Assembly (NCBI GenBank): GCA_902766435.1
Contig: CACXDM010000045.1
Span: 1-32,953, forward strand
Direction of reading: 5' to 3'
DNA from: an uncultured Erysipelotrichaceae bacterium
GTDB taxonomy: Bacteria > Bacillota_I > Bacilli_A > Erysipelotrichales > Erysipelotrichaceae
DNA: 32,953 nt
Shown: positions 8,165-16,682 of the stretch, in pieces
How positions within the stretch are numbered: the first letter of the stretch is position 1
How the letters are laid out: each line of letters starts with the position of its first letter
Position numbers and translations under genes: made by a program
The notes under the pieces: model-generated
What the model was told of the DNA's origin: nothing
Database searches by the model: none
The model's input: the letters and a program-made list of their open reading frames with translations, nothing else

Positions 8165-9919
8165 TTATTCCTCCTCTCCTGCTTCCAAAGCGCTGAAATG
8201 ACACAGCTGACTGCATACGCCGCAGCCTACGCACAATGTATTGTCCACACAAGCCTTACCGTTCTTAATGGAAATTGCCGGACAGCCAATCTGCATGCAG
8301 GATTTACAGCCGACACACTTGTCGGTATTTACTTTCAGAGGTGCCTTATGCTTTACATACTTCAGCAGGGCACACGGTCTTCTGGAAATAATCACGGAAG
8401 GACCTTCGAACGCGAGTTCTTCCTTAATGACCTTGTCGCAGGCGGAGAGATCATACGGGTCAACGACTCTGACTCTTTCAAATCCCATCGCAGCGCAGAG
8501 TGCCTCGAGATTGATCTTTCCGGCCGGATCGCCCTTGATGTTGTATCCGGTTGTCGGATTCTGCTGATGACCGGTCATGCCGGTGATTGAGTTATCGAGA
8601 ATAATCACGGTGGAATTTGACTGGTTGTACGCCACATTTGCGAGACCCGTCATACCGGAATGCATGAATGTCGAATCACCGATGACGGCAACCGTCTTTC
8701 CTTCGCTTTCTTTGCCTAAGATTTTATTGAAACCGTGAACCGCGCCGATTGAAGCGCCCATACAAAGCGTCATTTCAATGGAACCGAGCGGCTGTACGGC
8801 ACCGAGTGTATAACATCCGATATCACCGAGCACGGTAACCTTGTTTTTCTTCAGTGTGTAGAACATGCCTCTGTGCGGGCAGCCGGCACACATAACAGGC
8901 GGACGGGCAGGGATCTGTGTATCCAGCGTTCTTCCTTCCGGTACAGGTCTGCCGAGTGCCCTGGCAATCAGGTTCTGTGAGAATTCGTAGATGATGGGAA
9001 GAACATTTTTTCCCTCACACGGAATTCCGAGAGCCTTTACATGGTTTTCGATAATCGGATCAAGTTCTTCAACAACCACAAGACGGTCAACTTTTGCCGC
9101 AAAGTCACGGATCAGCTTTTCTGGCAGGGGATTGGTCATGCCGAGCTTCAGCACGGAAGCTGTTTCGCCGAATACTTCCTTGACATACTGATAGGAAGTG
9201 GATGCCGTGATGATGCCGATTGATGTATCTCCCATCTCCACTCTGTTCAGAGGTGATGTTTCGGCATATTCAGTCAGCTTCTTTGTTCTTTCCTCCACGA
9301 AGGGATGTCTTTTGAGGGCATTGCCCGGCATCATGACATACTTCGCGATATTCTTTTCATATTTCTTTTCCGGCACATGGCGTTCGGAAACGGATACGAC
9401 AGACTGGGAATGTGCTACTCTGGTGCACATCTTCAGAAGAACAGGAGTGTCAAATGTTTCGGAAATCTCATATGCGAGTTTTGTAAATTCGATTGCTTCT
9501 GCCGAATCAGACGGTTCAATCATCGGAACCTTTGCGGCAATGGCATGATGACGGCTGTCCTGTTCATTCTGGGATGAATGCATTCCCGCGTCATCCGCAA
9601 CACCGATTACCATACCGGCATTGACGCCTGTATACGACATTGTGTACAGAGGGTCGGCAGCGACATTCAGACCGACATGCTTCTGCGCGCAGAAGGAACG
9701 TCTTCCGGCAAGACTGGCGCCGAAAGCGGATTCCATGGCAACCTTTTCATTAGGAGCCCATTCACAGTAGATTTCATCATATTTAGCAGCTTCCTCTGTG
9801 ATTTCAGTACTCGGAGTGCCCGGATAGCTGGAAATAAAACAGACACCTGCTTCGTACAGACCGCGGGCAACGGCTTTGTTGCCGAGCATCAGCTGTTTGT
9901 TCTGAGTGGAACTTTCCAT
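8165..9919 (-). CDS. iorA: Indolepyruvate:ferredoxin oxidoreductase, alpha subunit
   Basis: A 584-residue thiamine-diphosphate enzyme. The N-terminal domain opens with LMLGNKAVARGLYEAGV and SSYPGTPSTEI, the usual 2-oxoacid oxidoreductase start. The TPP site shows GDIGCYTLG and IGDSTFMHSGMTGLANVAYN (GDS with the later N). The last 60 residues carry two ferredoxin-like clusters: CVGCKSCMQIGCP, the atypical CX2CX2CX4CP spacing known for IOR, and CVGCGVCSQLC, where the usual following proline is histidine. Substrates are indolepyruvate, phenylpyruvate or hydroxyphenylpyruvate made by aminotransferases. AAGGAGG precedes the ATG. First gene of iorA-iorB-paaK-ACT and divergent from alaS. Confidence 0.95.
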   Translation of the reverse strand: MESSTQNKQLMLGNKAVARGLYEAGVCFISSYPGTPSTEITEEAAKYDEIYCEWAPNEKVAMESAFGASLAGRRSFCAQKHVGLNVAADPLYTMSYTGVNAGMVIGVADDAGMHSSQNEQDSRHHAIAAKVPMIEPSDSAEAIEFTKLAYEISETFDTPVLLKMCTRVAHSQSVVSVSERHVPEKKYEKNIAKYVMMPGNALKRHPFVEERTKKLTEYAETSPLNRVEMGDTSIGIITASTSYQYVKEVFGETASVLKLGMTNPLPEKLIRDFAAKVDRLVVVEELDPIIENHVKALGIPCEGKNVLPIIYEFSQNLIARALGRPVPEGRTLDTQIPARPPVMCAGCPHRGMFYTLKKNKVTVLGDIGCYTLGAVQPLGSIEMTLCMGASIGAVHGFNKILGKESEGKTVAVIGDSTFMHSGMTGLANVAYNQSNSTVIILDNSITGMTGHQQNPTTGYNIKGDPAGKINLEALCAAMGFERVRVVDPYDLSACDKVIKEELAFEGPSVIISRRPCALLKYVKHKAPLKVNTDKCVGCKSCMQIGCPAISIKNGKACVDNTLCVGCGVCSQLCHFSALEAGEEE

Positions 9920-9947
9920 CAGATTTTCCTCCTTTTAAATAAATATA

Positions 9948-9976
9948 ATTTTATAAAATCAGTATAGAGAATACAA
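9948..9976 (-). promoter_or_regulatory. Candidate promoter of the ior unit
   Basis: On the minus strand TTGTAT (9976-9971), 17 bases, then TAAAAT (9953-9948), about 12 bases before the SD of iorA. The -10 matches five of six positions, the -35 only three. TATACT at 9966-9961 is an alternative -10. The region is very AT-rich, so chance matches are easy. Confidence 0.35.
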
Positions 9977-10003
9977 TGATTTTATTTCTTTTGTAATGAT
10001 TTA

Positions 10004-10012
10004 TGCTATAAT
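10004..10012 (+). promoter_or_regulatory. Extended -10 promoter of alaS
   Basis: TGCTATAAT, a perfect -10 with the TGn extension, about 10 bases before the first conserved part of the T-box leader. No good -35 is seen at 16-18 bases (ATTTCT), so recognition probably rests on the extended -10. Confidence 0.65.
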
Positions 10013-10020
10013 CGTTTATC

Positions 10021-10235
10021 AGAAAGCAAAGACGAAGAATCAGTAGCGGCAGTCAGTTCATTCAGAGAGCAGATGGATGGTGAAAATCTGCGGAACACTG
10101 CGGTGAAGCTCTCTTCAGCAGCGCGCCCAATCAGCGACGTAGCCGGCGTTAACGGATAATTAAGGTGCATATCGAAATGATATGAACCAGGATGGTACCG
10201 CGGTTTAACGTTCCTGGATCTGCAGGACGTTTTTA
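10021..10235 (+). promoter_or_regulatory. T-box riboswitch, alanine specific, upstream of alaS
   Basis: The leader has the landmarks of a tRNA-sensing T-box. Stem I carries AGAGAG (10064-10069), GGATGGTGAAA, and GAA followed by the specifier GCT (10108-10110), an alanine codon that fits the downstream gene. The T-box sequence AGGATGGTACCGCGG (10189-10203) can pair in an antiterminator through CCAGGA with TCCTGG (10212-10217). The competing terminator is CGTTCCTG (10209-10216) with CAGGACG (10223-10229) and then a T run at 10230-10234. Uncharged tRNA-Ala should stabilise the antiterminator and allow alaS transcription. Confidence 0.93.
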
Positions 10236-10255
10236 TTTTGAAATTGGAGGAGATT

Positions 10256-12895
10256 ATGTCAGAAAAACAGCTCAGCGGAAATCAGATTCGTCAGATGTTT
10301 CTTGATTTCTTTCAGTCCAAAGGTTGTATGGTAGAGCCCGGCGCAAGCCTGATTCCCCATAATGACCCGACACTGTTATGGATCAATGCCGGTGTATCGG
10401 CGCTTAAGAAGTATTTTGACGGAACGGAAAAGCCGGCATGCAACAGGATCTGCAATGCCCAGAAGTCAATCCGGACAAATGATATTGAAAATGTCGGCAA
10501 GACGGCCAGACATCATACATTCTTTGAAATGCTCGGCAACTTTTCGATCGGTGACTACTTCAAGCAGGAGGCAATCCCCTGGGCATGGGAATTTCTGACC
10601 AGTCCGGAATGGATCGGATTCGAAAAGGAAAAGATGTATGTCACGGTATATCCTGATGATCAGGAAGCCTATGATCTCTGGGTGAAGGTGGGAATGGATC
10701 CTTCCCATATCCGGAAGACCGATGACAACTTCTGGGAAATCGGACGCGGTCCAGGCGGACCGGATACGGAACTGTATTATGACCGCGGTGAGAAGTATGA
10801 TCCCGATCATCTCGGTGAGAAACTGTTCTTTGAGGATATCGAAAACGACCGTTATATCGAAGTGTGGAATATCGTGTTCTCCCAGTATGACTGCCGTCCG
10901 GGTGAAGTACCCCGTTCTGAATACAAGGAACTGCCGCAGAAGAACATCGATACCGGAATGGGACTTGAACGTCTTGTCTGTCTTGTTCAGGGCGGTGAAA
11001 CAAACTTTGATACGGACCTCTTCCTGCCGGTCATTCACGCAGCGGAAAAGTTTGCAAAGCATTCCTATGATGAAAAAGAATACAAGATGGCATACCGTGT
11101 CATTGCCGACCATATCCGTACCGTAACATTTGCCGTCGCTGACGGAGCAATGTTCTCAAATGAAGGACGCGGATATGTCCTGCGCCGTGTACTGAGAAGA
11201 GCAGTAAGATACGGCATCAAGCTCGGAATCTCCGGAGCGTTCATGTATAAGCTTGTTGCGGTAGTGGCGGAGAACATGAAGGATTTCTATCCGTACCTGA
11301 TCGAAAAGGCACCGCTTGTTGCCAAACTGGTGAGAACAGAGGAAGAATCTTTCCATAAAACACTTGCCAACGGAGAAAGCCTGCTCAATGATGAACTCGT
11401 CAGACATGCCGATACAAAGCTTCTTCCCGGCTCTGTTGTCTTCAGACTGTATGATACATACGGATTCCCGAAGGAACTGACTGCGGAAATCGCTCAGGAT
11501 GCCGGTTATGAAATCGACATGGAAGGTTTTGAAAAAGAAATGGCTGCTCAGAAAAAGAGAGCCAGAGAGGCAAGGGGTGACCAGCAGTCAATGCATGGTC
11601 AGTCCGCTGATCTGATGGACTTTACGGAACCTTCCGAGTTCACGGGCTATACCGAAGAAAAGACGGAAGGCACTGTGATCGGTCTGTTCAGAAACGGTGT
11701 CAAAACAGACTATCTGGAAGATGAAGGAGACGTGATTCTCAGCAGGACATGTTTCTACGCTGAATCAGGCGGTCAGTGCGCCGATACCGGTACACTGAAA
11801 AATGATGTGTTTGCGGCAGATGTGACAAATGTCATCAAAGCGCCTCATCAGCAGCCGATGCTTCATATTGAAAATGTCAGCGGTACGCTGCGGATCGGTG
11901 ATACCGTACTTGGCGCATATGATGCCGAAGCGAGGAAAAAGACAAGGGCAAACCACTCTTCACTGCATCTGCTTCAGGCAGCCCTCCGTCAGGTCCTCGG
12001 CACGCATGTCGCTCAGGCCGGTTCCTACAACGGACCCGACTACGGAAGATTTGACTTTACACATTACGAAAAGCCGACGGAAGAGCAGCTTAAGGAAGTG
12101 GAGCGGATCGTCAACGAAAAGATTCAGGAAAACATTCCCGTTACCACCCAAGTTCTCGCTATTGAAGACGCGAAGAAAACCGGTGCAGTTGCTCTGTTTG
12201 ATGAAAAATACGGCGATACGGTAAGAGTTGTCTCAATGGGAGATTTCTCAAAGGAATTCTGCGGCGGAACACACGTATCCAATACGGGAGCGCTCGGCGT
12301 ATTCAAGATCATCTCCGAGGAGTCAATCGGTTCCGGTGTCAGAAGAATCACCAGTGTCACGAAGATGAAGGCATATGATACATTCAAGGCCGAAGAGGAA
12401 TATCTTCTCTCTGCCGCCTCAATTCTCAAGATGCATTCCTATTCCGGCTTTAAGGAAAAGATCTCTGCTCTGATTGAAGAAAACAATGCCCTGAAAAAGC
12501 AGATTGCTCTGCAGAATGAAAAGGCAATGCAGATGGAAGCCGAAAACCTCGTCAGCAAAGCAGAAGAGATTAACGGCGTTAAAGTACTGATCGTAAGACA
12601 AAAAGATCAGCCCGGAAACGGTCTGAAGAATTTTGCCGAGACGATGAGAAACAAAATGGGCAGCGGTGTGGTCTTTGTATCCAACGAGTCAGCAGGAAAG
12701 GTGACATTTGTCTGTGCTGCGGCTAAGGATGCTGTAGGCAAAGGCATTAAAGCCGGTGATATTGTCAAAGCGGCAGCTCAGCTTACAGGCGGCAATGGCG
12801 GAGGCAGACCGGACATGGCTCAGGCCGGCGGCAAAGATACATCAAAAATCGATGAAGCCATCGCTCTTGTCAGACAGAAAATCAGCGAAGCATAA
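10256..12895 (+). CDS. alaS: Alanyl-tRNA synthetase
   Basis: An 879-residue class II synthetase that charges tRNA-Ala in the cytoplasm. Visible: the N-terminal QIRQMFLDFFQSKGC and SLIPHNDPTLLWINAGV, the motif region ARHHTFFEMLGNFSIGDYF, RGYVLRRVLRRAVRYG, the editing-domain zinc residues in NHSSLHLLQAALR (HxxxH) and EFCGGTHVSNTG (CxxxH), and the glycine-rich C-terminal C-Ala domain ending GGNGGGRPDMAQAGGKD. Length matches bacterial AlaRS (about 875-880). I start at ATG 10256, with GGAGG five bases in front, not at the TTG at 10238, which would sit just after the T-box terminator and has no SD. Expression is under the T-box leader. Confidence 0.97.
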   Translation: MSEKQLSGNQIRQMFLDFFQSKGCMVEPGASLIPHNDPTLLWINAGVSALKKYFDGTEKPACNRICNAQKSIRTNDIENVGKTARHHTFFEMLGNFSIGDYFKQEAIPWAWEFLTSPEWIGFEKEKMYVTVYPDDQEAYDLWVKVGMDPSHIRKTDDNFWEIGRGPGGPDTELYYDRGEKYDPDHLGEKLFFEDIENDRYIEVWNIVFSQYDCRPGEVPRSEYKELPQKNIDTGMGLERLVCLVQGGETNFDTDLFLPVIHAAEKFAKHSYDEKEYKMAYRVIADHIRTVTFAVADGAMFSNEGRGYVLRRVLRRAVRYGIKLGISGAFMYKLVAVVAENMKDFYPYLIEKAPLVAKLVRTEEESFHKTLANGESLLNDELVRHADTKLLPGSVVFRLYDTYGFPKELTAEIAQDAGYEIDMEGFEKEMAAQKKRAREARGDQQSMHGQSADLMDFTEPSEFTGYTEEKTEGTVIGLFRNGVKTDYLEDEGDVILSRTCFYAESGGQCADTGTLKNDVFAADVTNVIKAPHQQPMLHIENVSGTLRIGDTVLGAYDAEARKKTRANHSSLHLLQAALRQVLGTHVAQAGSYNGPDYGRFDFTHYEKPTEEQLKEVERIVNEKIQENIPVTTQVLAIEDAKKTGAVALFDEKYGDTVRVVSMGDFSKEFCGGTHVSNTGALGVFKIISEESIGSGVRRITSVTKMKAYDTFKAEEEYLLSAASILKMHSYSGFKEKISALIEENNALKKQIALQNEKAMQMEAENLVSKAEEINGVKVLIVRQKDQPGNGLKNFAETMRNKMGSGVVFVSNESAGKVTFVCAAAKDAVGKGIKAGDIVKAAAQLTGGNGGGRPDMAQAGGKDTSKIDEAIALVRQKISEA

Positions 12896-12905
12896 TGATT
12901 TGCGG

Positions 12906-12928
12906 GGAAGCCAAAGGCTTCCTCTTTC
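12906..12928 (+). terminator. Intrinsic terminator after alaS
   Basis: GGAAGCC (12906-12912), loop AAA, GGCTTCC (12916-12922), followed by a T-rich run with two C interruptions. It starts 10 bases after the alaS stop and separates alaS from the ireB unit. Confidence 0.75.
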
Positions 12929-13014
12929 TTGTTTATTTGCTGTGAAAGAATTTTTCAATCTATATACTTTTTTGACTATTTGGAATAAAATAACGGAAAG
13001 ACTGGAGGCCCACT

Positions 13015-13281
13015 ATGAATCCCATGAGAGATGTTGCGGAAACTGTCAGCTATAATTCCGAAGAGATCCGCAGAGAGAATATCCGCGAAGTACTGAAGCA
13101 TGTTGAAAAAGCACTCAGTGAAAGAGGCTACAATGCCATCAACCAGCTTGCCGGCTATCTGATTTCCAATGACCCGGCTTATATTTCCAGCCACAATAAT
13201 GCCCGCAGCATTATTCAGTCTGTCGAAAGACACGAGATTATTGAGGAACTCGTCAGATTCTATCTCGAGGAACATCAGTAA
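13015..13281 (+). CDS. ireB: IreB family regulatory phosphoprotein (UPF0297)
   Basis: An 88-residue small protein with the family pattern: a threonine/serine-rich N-terminus (here METV-like [12 protein letters not shown]), [42 protein letters not shown], then a C-terminal helix [16 protein letters not shown]. IreB in Enterococcus is a substrate of the kinase IreK and limits cephalosporin resistance; in other Firmicutes the same gene always lies in front of ruvX. GGAGG lies six bases before ATG. Its stop touches the ruvX start (TAAATG). No kinase gene is present in this window. Note that the usual phosphorylated threonines lie near residues 4 and 7; here the N-terminus has T10, so the phosphorylation site may be shifted. 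Confidence 0.92.
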   Translation: MNPMRDVAETVSYNSEEIRRENIREVLKHVEKALSERGYNAINQLAGYLISNDPAYISSHNNARSIIQSVERHEIIEELVRFYLEEHQ

Positions 13282-13704
13282 ATGGCAAAATACATCGGAC
13301 TTGATCTCGGCAGTGTAACATGCGGGGTCAGTCAGAGTGATACCGGCATTATAGCCAGAACCGTCAAAACCATCCGTTTTAAACCGGATGATTATGATTC
13401 TGCCCTGGATCAGGTACTGGCATATGTGGCACAGGAGAAACCGGATCATATTGTCCTCGGATATCCCAAGCTTCTGAACGGAGACGTCAGTGAAAGAGGG
13501 CATATCTGTGAAGAATTCGGTGAGGTCCTGGAACAGGAATCCGGGATTGAAGTCATTCTTTGGGACGAAAGATATACCACGAAAGTAGCTGAGGAAATAC
13601 TGCTTGAGGCCGACATGTCCCGAAAAAAAAGAAAAAAGAAGATAGATCAGCTGGCTGCGGTACAGATTCTGCAGACATATCTGAATTATCTTTCATCTAA
13701 ATAA
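13282..13704 (+). CDS. ruvX: RuvX/YqgF family Holliday-junction resolvase-like nuclease
   Basis: A 140-residue RNase-H-fold protein. Acidic residues expected for the metal site are present: D8 in GLDLGS, D95 in WDERYTT, and D122 in KIDQLAAVQILQTYL. The LGYPKLLNGDVSERG stretch matches the family's GLPxxxxGxxgxxa region. YqgF is implicated in 16S rRNA 5'-end maturation and in junction resolution. It begins directly after the ireB stop, with GAGG 11 bases upstream, and is followed by a small hairpin before the DUF1292 gene. Confidence 0.94.
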   Translation: MAKYIGLDLGSVTCGVSQSDTGIIARTVKTIRFKPDDYDSALDQVLAYVAQEKPDHIVLGYPKLLNGDVSERGHICEEFGEVLEQESGIEVILWDERYTTKVAEEILLEADMSRKKRKKKIDQLAAVQILQTYLNYLSSK

Positions 13705-13723
13705 GGCGTTTTTTCGCCTTTTG
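13703..13723 (+). terminator. Small hairpin with T tract after ruvX
   Basis: AAGGCG (13703-13708), six T loop, CGCCTT (13715-13720), then TTG. It overlaps the ruvX stop region and stands about 14 bases before the DUF1292 start. It looks like a weak terminator or attenuator within the operon. Confidence 0.4.
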
Positions 13724-13736
13724 TTGTGAGGTTTAT

Positions 13737-13985
13737 ATGGATAATTTAATGACAATTACAGATGATTCCGGACAGGAAAGGGAAGTTGAAATACTTCTGA
13801 CTTTTGAATCGGATGAAGGAAAGAAATTCGTTCTGTTCACAGATCCGGCCGATACCCTGGGAAGAGTATATGCGTATACTTACAACGAAGACGGGGAAAT
13901 GAATGAAGTGACGGATGAGAATGAATGGCAGATGTGTGAAGAAGTCCTCGGGGCTTTCATGGATGAGGTGAGCGAAGATGAGTGA
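13737..13985 (+). CDS. DUF1292 (YrzB-like) acidic small protein
   Basis: An 82-residue strongly acidic protein: ITDDSGQEREVEILLTFESDEGKKFVLFTDP followed by VYAYTYNEDGEMNEVTDENEWQMCEEVLGAFMDE matches the DUF1292/YrzB family. Function is unknown. The gene is conserved after ruvX in Firmicutes. TGAGG precedes the ATG by six bases. Its 3' end overlaps the mltG start by eight bases, so translation is probably coupled. Confidence 0.88.
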   Translation: MDNLMTITDDSGQEREVEILLTFESDEGKKFVLFTDPADTLGRVYAYTYNEDGEMNEVTDENEWQMCEEVLGAFMDEVSEDE

Positions 13986-15063
13986 AAGAAGAAAGAAGCG
14001 TGTACCGGTACTGCGGTGGATCATTCTCGGCATTGTCGTTGTTCTCCTGGTTCTTCTGGGAGCGATCGGATGGCATTTCTATGACAGTCTGCAGCCGATC
14101 CAGAAAGATTCCGAGGAAGTGGCTTTTACGGTCGCTGACGGCGATACGGTCAGTTCCGTATGCGCGAAGCTCGAGCAGGCAGGAGTGATCAAGGACGCCA
14201 AAGTATCCTACTATTATGCCCGCTACAAGAAACTCGGAAATCTGATTGCGGGTGATTATACGATTGATAAGAGCTGGAATACCGAACAGATCCTGACATA
14301 TCTAAGCGATGAAAAGAACACAGAGCAGGAATTTGTGACACTGACGGTTATCGAAGGCGACTGGGCTAAGCATATTGCCCAGAAGGCATCTGAAATCACA
14401 AATGTTTCCTATGATGATCTGATTAATCTCTGGAATAACCGTGAATGGATTGAATCCGTCATGCCGGAGTATCCGTTCCTTACCGATGAGATCTTCTCGG
14501 AAGATGCGCGGATCTATCTTGAAGGTTATCTCGCACCCAGCACGTATTATCTCGATCCGAAAATGTCAGCGGAAGAGATCACCAGAAAAATGCTGGATGA
14601 AACGCTTGTGAACTACAATGAGTTCAAGGACCGCATTGATGAAAGTGATTATACGATCCATCAGATCTTCACCCTGGCAAGTATTGTTCAGTATGAAGGC
14701 GGAGGCAGTGAGGAAGATCTCAGAACAATTGCCGGTGTATTCTACAACCGTCTGAATATTGACATGCCTCTTCAGTCCAGCGTAACAGTCTGTTATGCGA
14801 TCGATTACGACAAGGACAATGACACATGGCAGGCATGTGAGTTCAACAGTGATTTTGATTCTCCATACAACACCTATCTCCATTACGGACTTCCTCCCGG
14901 ACCGATTGAGAATCCGGGAAAGACAGTTCTGAATGCCGTTCTGAATCCGATCGAATCCGATTACTATTTCTTCATGGCGGATGTTTACGGTGACGGAACA
15001 ATCTACTACGCAAGAACACTGGACGAACATAACGCGAATGTAGCGAAGTATCTTCAGCAATGA
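13978..15063 (+). CDS. mltG: Endolytic transglycosylase MltG (YceG-like)
   Basis: A 361-residue membrane-anchored enzyme that cuts nascent glycan strands and so ends peptidoglycan chain growth. One membrane helix (about 13-34) follows a basic cytoplasmic start SERRKKR, giving an extracytoplasmic body. A LysM-like part (about 48-110) includes FTVADGDTVSSVCAKLEQAGVI. The active-site segment is LASIVQYEGGG with E240 as the likely acid; many relatives have ASIVEKE, and Q at the fourth place is a seen variation. SPYNTYLHYGLPPGPIENPG and TIYYARTLDEHNANV are further family marks. ATGA overlap joins it to the Nudix gene. Confidence 0.94.
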   Translation: MSERRKKRVPVLRWIILGIVVVLLVLLGAIGWHFYDSLQPIQKDSEEVAFTVADGDTVSSVCAKLEQAGVIKDAKVSYYYARYKKLGNLIAGDYTIDKSWNTEQILTYLSDEKNTEQEFVTLTVIEGDWAKHIAQKASEITNVSYDDLINLWNNREWIESVMPEYPFLTDEIFSEDARIYLEGYLAPSTYYLDPKMSAEEITRKMLDETLVNYNEFKDRIDESDYTIHQIFTLASIVQYEGGGSEEDLRTIAGVFYNRLNIDMPLQSSVTVCYAIDYDKDNDTWQACEFNSDFDSPYNTYLHYGLPPGPIENPGKTVLNAVLNPIESDYYFFMADVYGDGTIYYARTLDEHNANVAKYLQQ

Positions 15064-15533
15064 TACATACCACGCAGTGCTTTCTGATCAGAAACGGATG
15101 CTTTCTGATGATGCTCAGAAACAAAAAGAAAAATGACATTAACGAAGGAAAGTGGATCGCTCCCGGAGGAAAAACCGAACCGGGTGAAACATATGAACAG
15201 TGCGCGATAAGGGAAACACTGGAGGAAACCGGTTTTCATGTAATCAGTCCCGAATACAGAGGAACTGTATATTTTCGCCACGAAGGGATAACCAATGAGA
15301 CGATTCATGTTTATTCGTCAGAAAGATTCGATGGTGTGCAGACTGAAAGCCGTGAAGGGACTCTGCGCTGGATACCGGCGGAAGACATCTTGTCTTTGAA
15401 TCTTTGGGAAGGAGACAGAATCTTCCTGAAATATCTGACGGAGGGCAACCGGAACATCTTTGCGCTGACACTCACATATGATCAAAACGGCAGACTGACA
15501 GACGTTCAGGAAGGAGTAAATGAGAATGAGTAA
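15060..15533 (+). CDS. Nudix hydrolase, MutT/MutX-like (8-oxo-dGTP diphosphatase type)
   Basis: A 157-residue Nudix protein. The box GX5EX7REUXEEXGU is complete at residues 37-59 (G37, E43, R51, E52, E55, E56, G58). The segment [27 protein letters not shown] resembles streptococcal MutX, which clears 8-oxo-dGTP, so that is the likely but unproven substrate. The start overlaps the mltG stop by four bases and the stop overlaps the uridine kinase start by eight, placing it inside a tight operon. Confidence 0.88.
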   Translation: MIHTTQCFLIRNGCFLMMLRNKKKNDINEGKWIAPGGKTEPGETYEQCAIRETLEETGFHVISPEYRGTVYFRHEGITNETIHVYSSERFDGVQTESREGTLRWIPAEDILSLNLWEGDRIFLKYLTEGNRNIFALTLTYDQNGRLTDVQEGVNENE

Positions 15534-16158
15534 ACCGATTATCATCGGCATTGCCGGCGGCAGTGCTTCCGGAAAATCATCAATTTCCGCCAGAATCAAA
15601 GATAAATATGCCGACTCGAAATCCGTTCTGATTATCAAACAGGATGATTATTACAAGGATCAGTCCGACAAACCCATGGAAGAAAGAATCAAAACAAACT
15701 ATGATCATCCGTTTGCGTTTGACAATGATCTTCTGATCTCGAATATCCGCGATCTGATCGACGGTAAGGAAATTGAAAAGCCGACTTATGATTTCGTGAA
15801 TCATACCCGCAGCAGTGTGACCGAAACTTGCTTTCCCTGTGATGTTCTGATTCTTGAAGGTCTGTTTGTTCTGGAAAACAAGGAACTCAGGGATCTTTTG
15901 GACATCAAGGTCTTCGTTGATACGGCAGCGGATCTCCGCTTTATCCGCCGTCTTCTCAGAGATGTGAAGGAGAGAGGAAGAAATATGGATTCCGTGATTA
16001 ACCAGTATGTCAATACGGTGCGTGTGATGCATGAATCATTCATTGAACCGACAAAGAGATACGCCGATATCATCATTCCCGAAGGCGGTCAGAATACAGT
16101 TGCGATCGATCTGCTGACAACAAAAATCAGTAGCATCATCCGTCCCGCGGTGATATAA
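15526..16158 (+). CDS. udk: Uridine kinase
   Basis: A 210-residue P-loop kinase that phosphorylates uridine or cytidine with ATP or GTP for pyrimidine salvage. The Walker A is GGSASGKS (11-18), followed by QDDYYKD (the nucleoside-binding DDFY/QDxYY segment), NYDHPFAFD and [10 protein letters not shown], all Udk marks. I choose ATG 15526 (MSKPII) and not 15520: AAGGAG ends at 15516, giving nine bases to 15526 but only three to 15520. It overlaps the Nudix gene by eight bases. A TATAAT that may drive greA lies in its last codons. Length is normal. Confidence 0.93.
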   Translation: MSKPIIIGIAGGSASGKSSISARIKDKYADSKSVLIIKQDDYYKDQSDKPMEERIKTNYDHPFAFDNDLLISNIRDLIDGKEIEKPTYDFVNHTRSSVTETCFPCDVLILEGLFVLENKELRDLLDIKVFVDTAADLRFIRRLLRDVKERGRNMDSVINQYVNTVRVMHESFIEPTKRYADIIIPEGGQNTVAIDLLTTKISSIIRPAVI

Positions 16159-16159
16159 T
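16151..16159 (+). promoter_or_regulatory. Extended -10 promoter of greA
   Basis: TGATATAAT overlapping the last codons and stop of udk, about 27 bases before the greA ATG. The -35 position (TAGCAT at 16131) is poor. A start near 16166 leaves room for the AAAGGAG SD at 16172-16178. Confidence 0.6.
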
Positions 16160-16185
16160 AGGGCGGCAAAAAAAGGAGTAATACT

Positions 16186-16659
16186 ATGGCTGATGACAAT
16201 AAAATTTATGTGACCGAAGAAGGTCTGCAGAAACTTCAGGATGAATATCAGAATCTGGTACATGTTGTCAGAGAAGAAGTGAAAGCTGAACTGGCGGAAG
16301 CAAGATCTCTCGGTGACCTTTCCGAAAACGCGGATTATGATGCGGCCAGAGACAAGCAGTCCCAGGTTGAAAGCCGTATTGCAGAGCTTGAAAACATGCT
16401 GCAGCACTATGTGCTGATCGATACAAATAGCGGCGGCAAGAAGATCGTTCATATCGGTTCCACTGTCAAGGTTGAATTCCTCGACACAAGAGAAGAAGCG
16501 GAATATACGATCGTCGGCAGCACTGAAGCAGATCCGCTTAACCGCAAGCTTTCCAACGAGACTCCGCTCGCAAAAGCAATCATTGACCGCAAGGTGGGTG
16601 ACACGGTAGCCGTTGATGTAAAAGTTCCCTATAACGTCATTATTGTGGATATTAAATAA
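16186..16659 (+). CDS. greA: Transcription elongation factor GreA
   Basis: A 157-residue factor that enters the RNA polymerase secondary channel and stimulates cleavage of backtracked RNA. The N-terminal coiled coil (about 12-78) holds the tip acidic residues in GDLSENADYDAARDKQ, and the C-terminal FKBP-like domain begins around IGSTVKVEFLDTREEAEYTIVG and includes TPLAKAIIDRKVGDTVAV. Length and motifs are standard. AAAGGAG lies about seven bases before the ATG. It probably has its own promoter at the end of udk. Confidence 0.96.
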   Translation: MADDNKIYVTEEGLQKLQDEYQNLVHVVREEVKAELAEARSLGDLSENADYDAARDKQSQVESRIAELENMLQHYVLIDTNSGGKKIVHIGSTVKVEFLDTREEAEYTIVGSTEADPLNRKLSNETPLAKAIIDRKVGDTVAVDVKVPYNVIIVDIK

Positions 16660-16682
16660 GGAATCTGATTTTTTCCGACTAT

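Noticed and set aside
8102..9967. Several plus-strand frames opposite iorA
   Set aside because: They are shadows of iorA, whose TPP and Fe-S motifs are complete.
12937..12977. Promoter boxes before ireB (TTGCTG, TATACT, TTGACT)
   Set aside because: TTGCTG to TATACT is 20 bases and TTGACT has no -10 at a usable distance. A promoter likely exists after the alaS terminator but I cannot place it.
14670..14710. Loss of the catalytic glutamate of MltG (ASIVQYE instead of ASIVEKE)
   Set aside because: The second glutamate of the motif (E240) is kept, and Q at the first place occurs in other members, so the enzyme is probably active.
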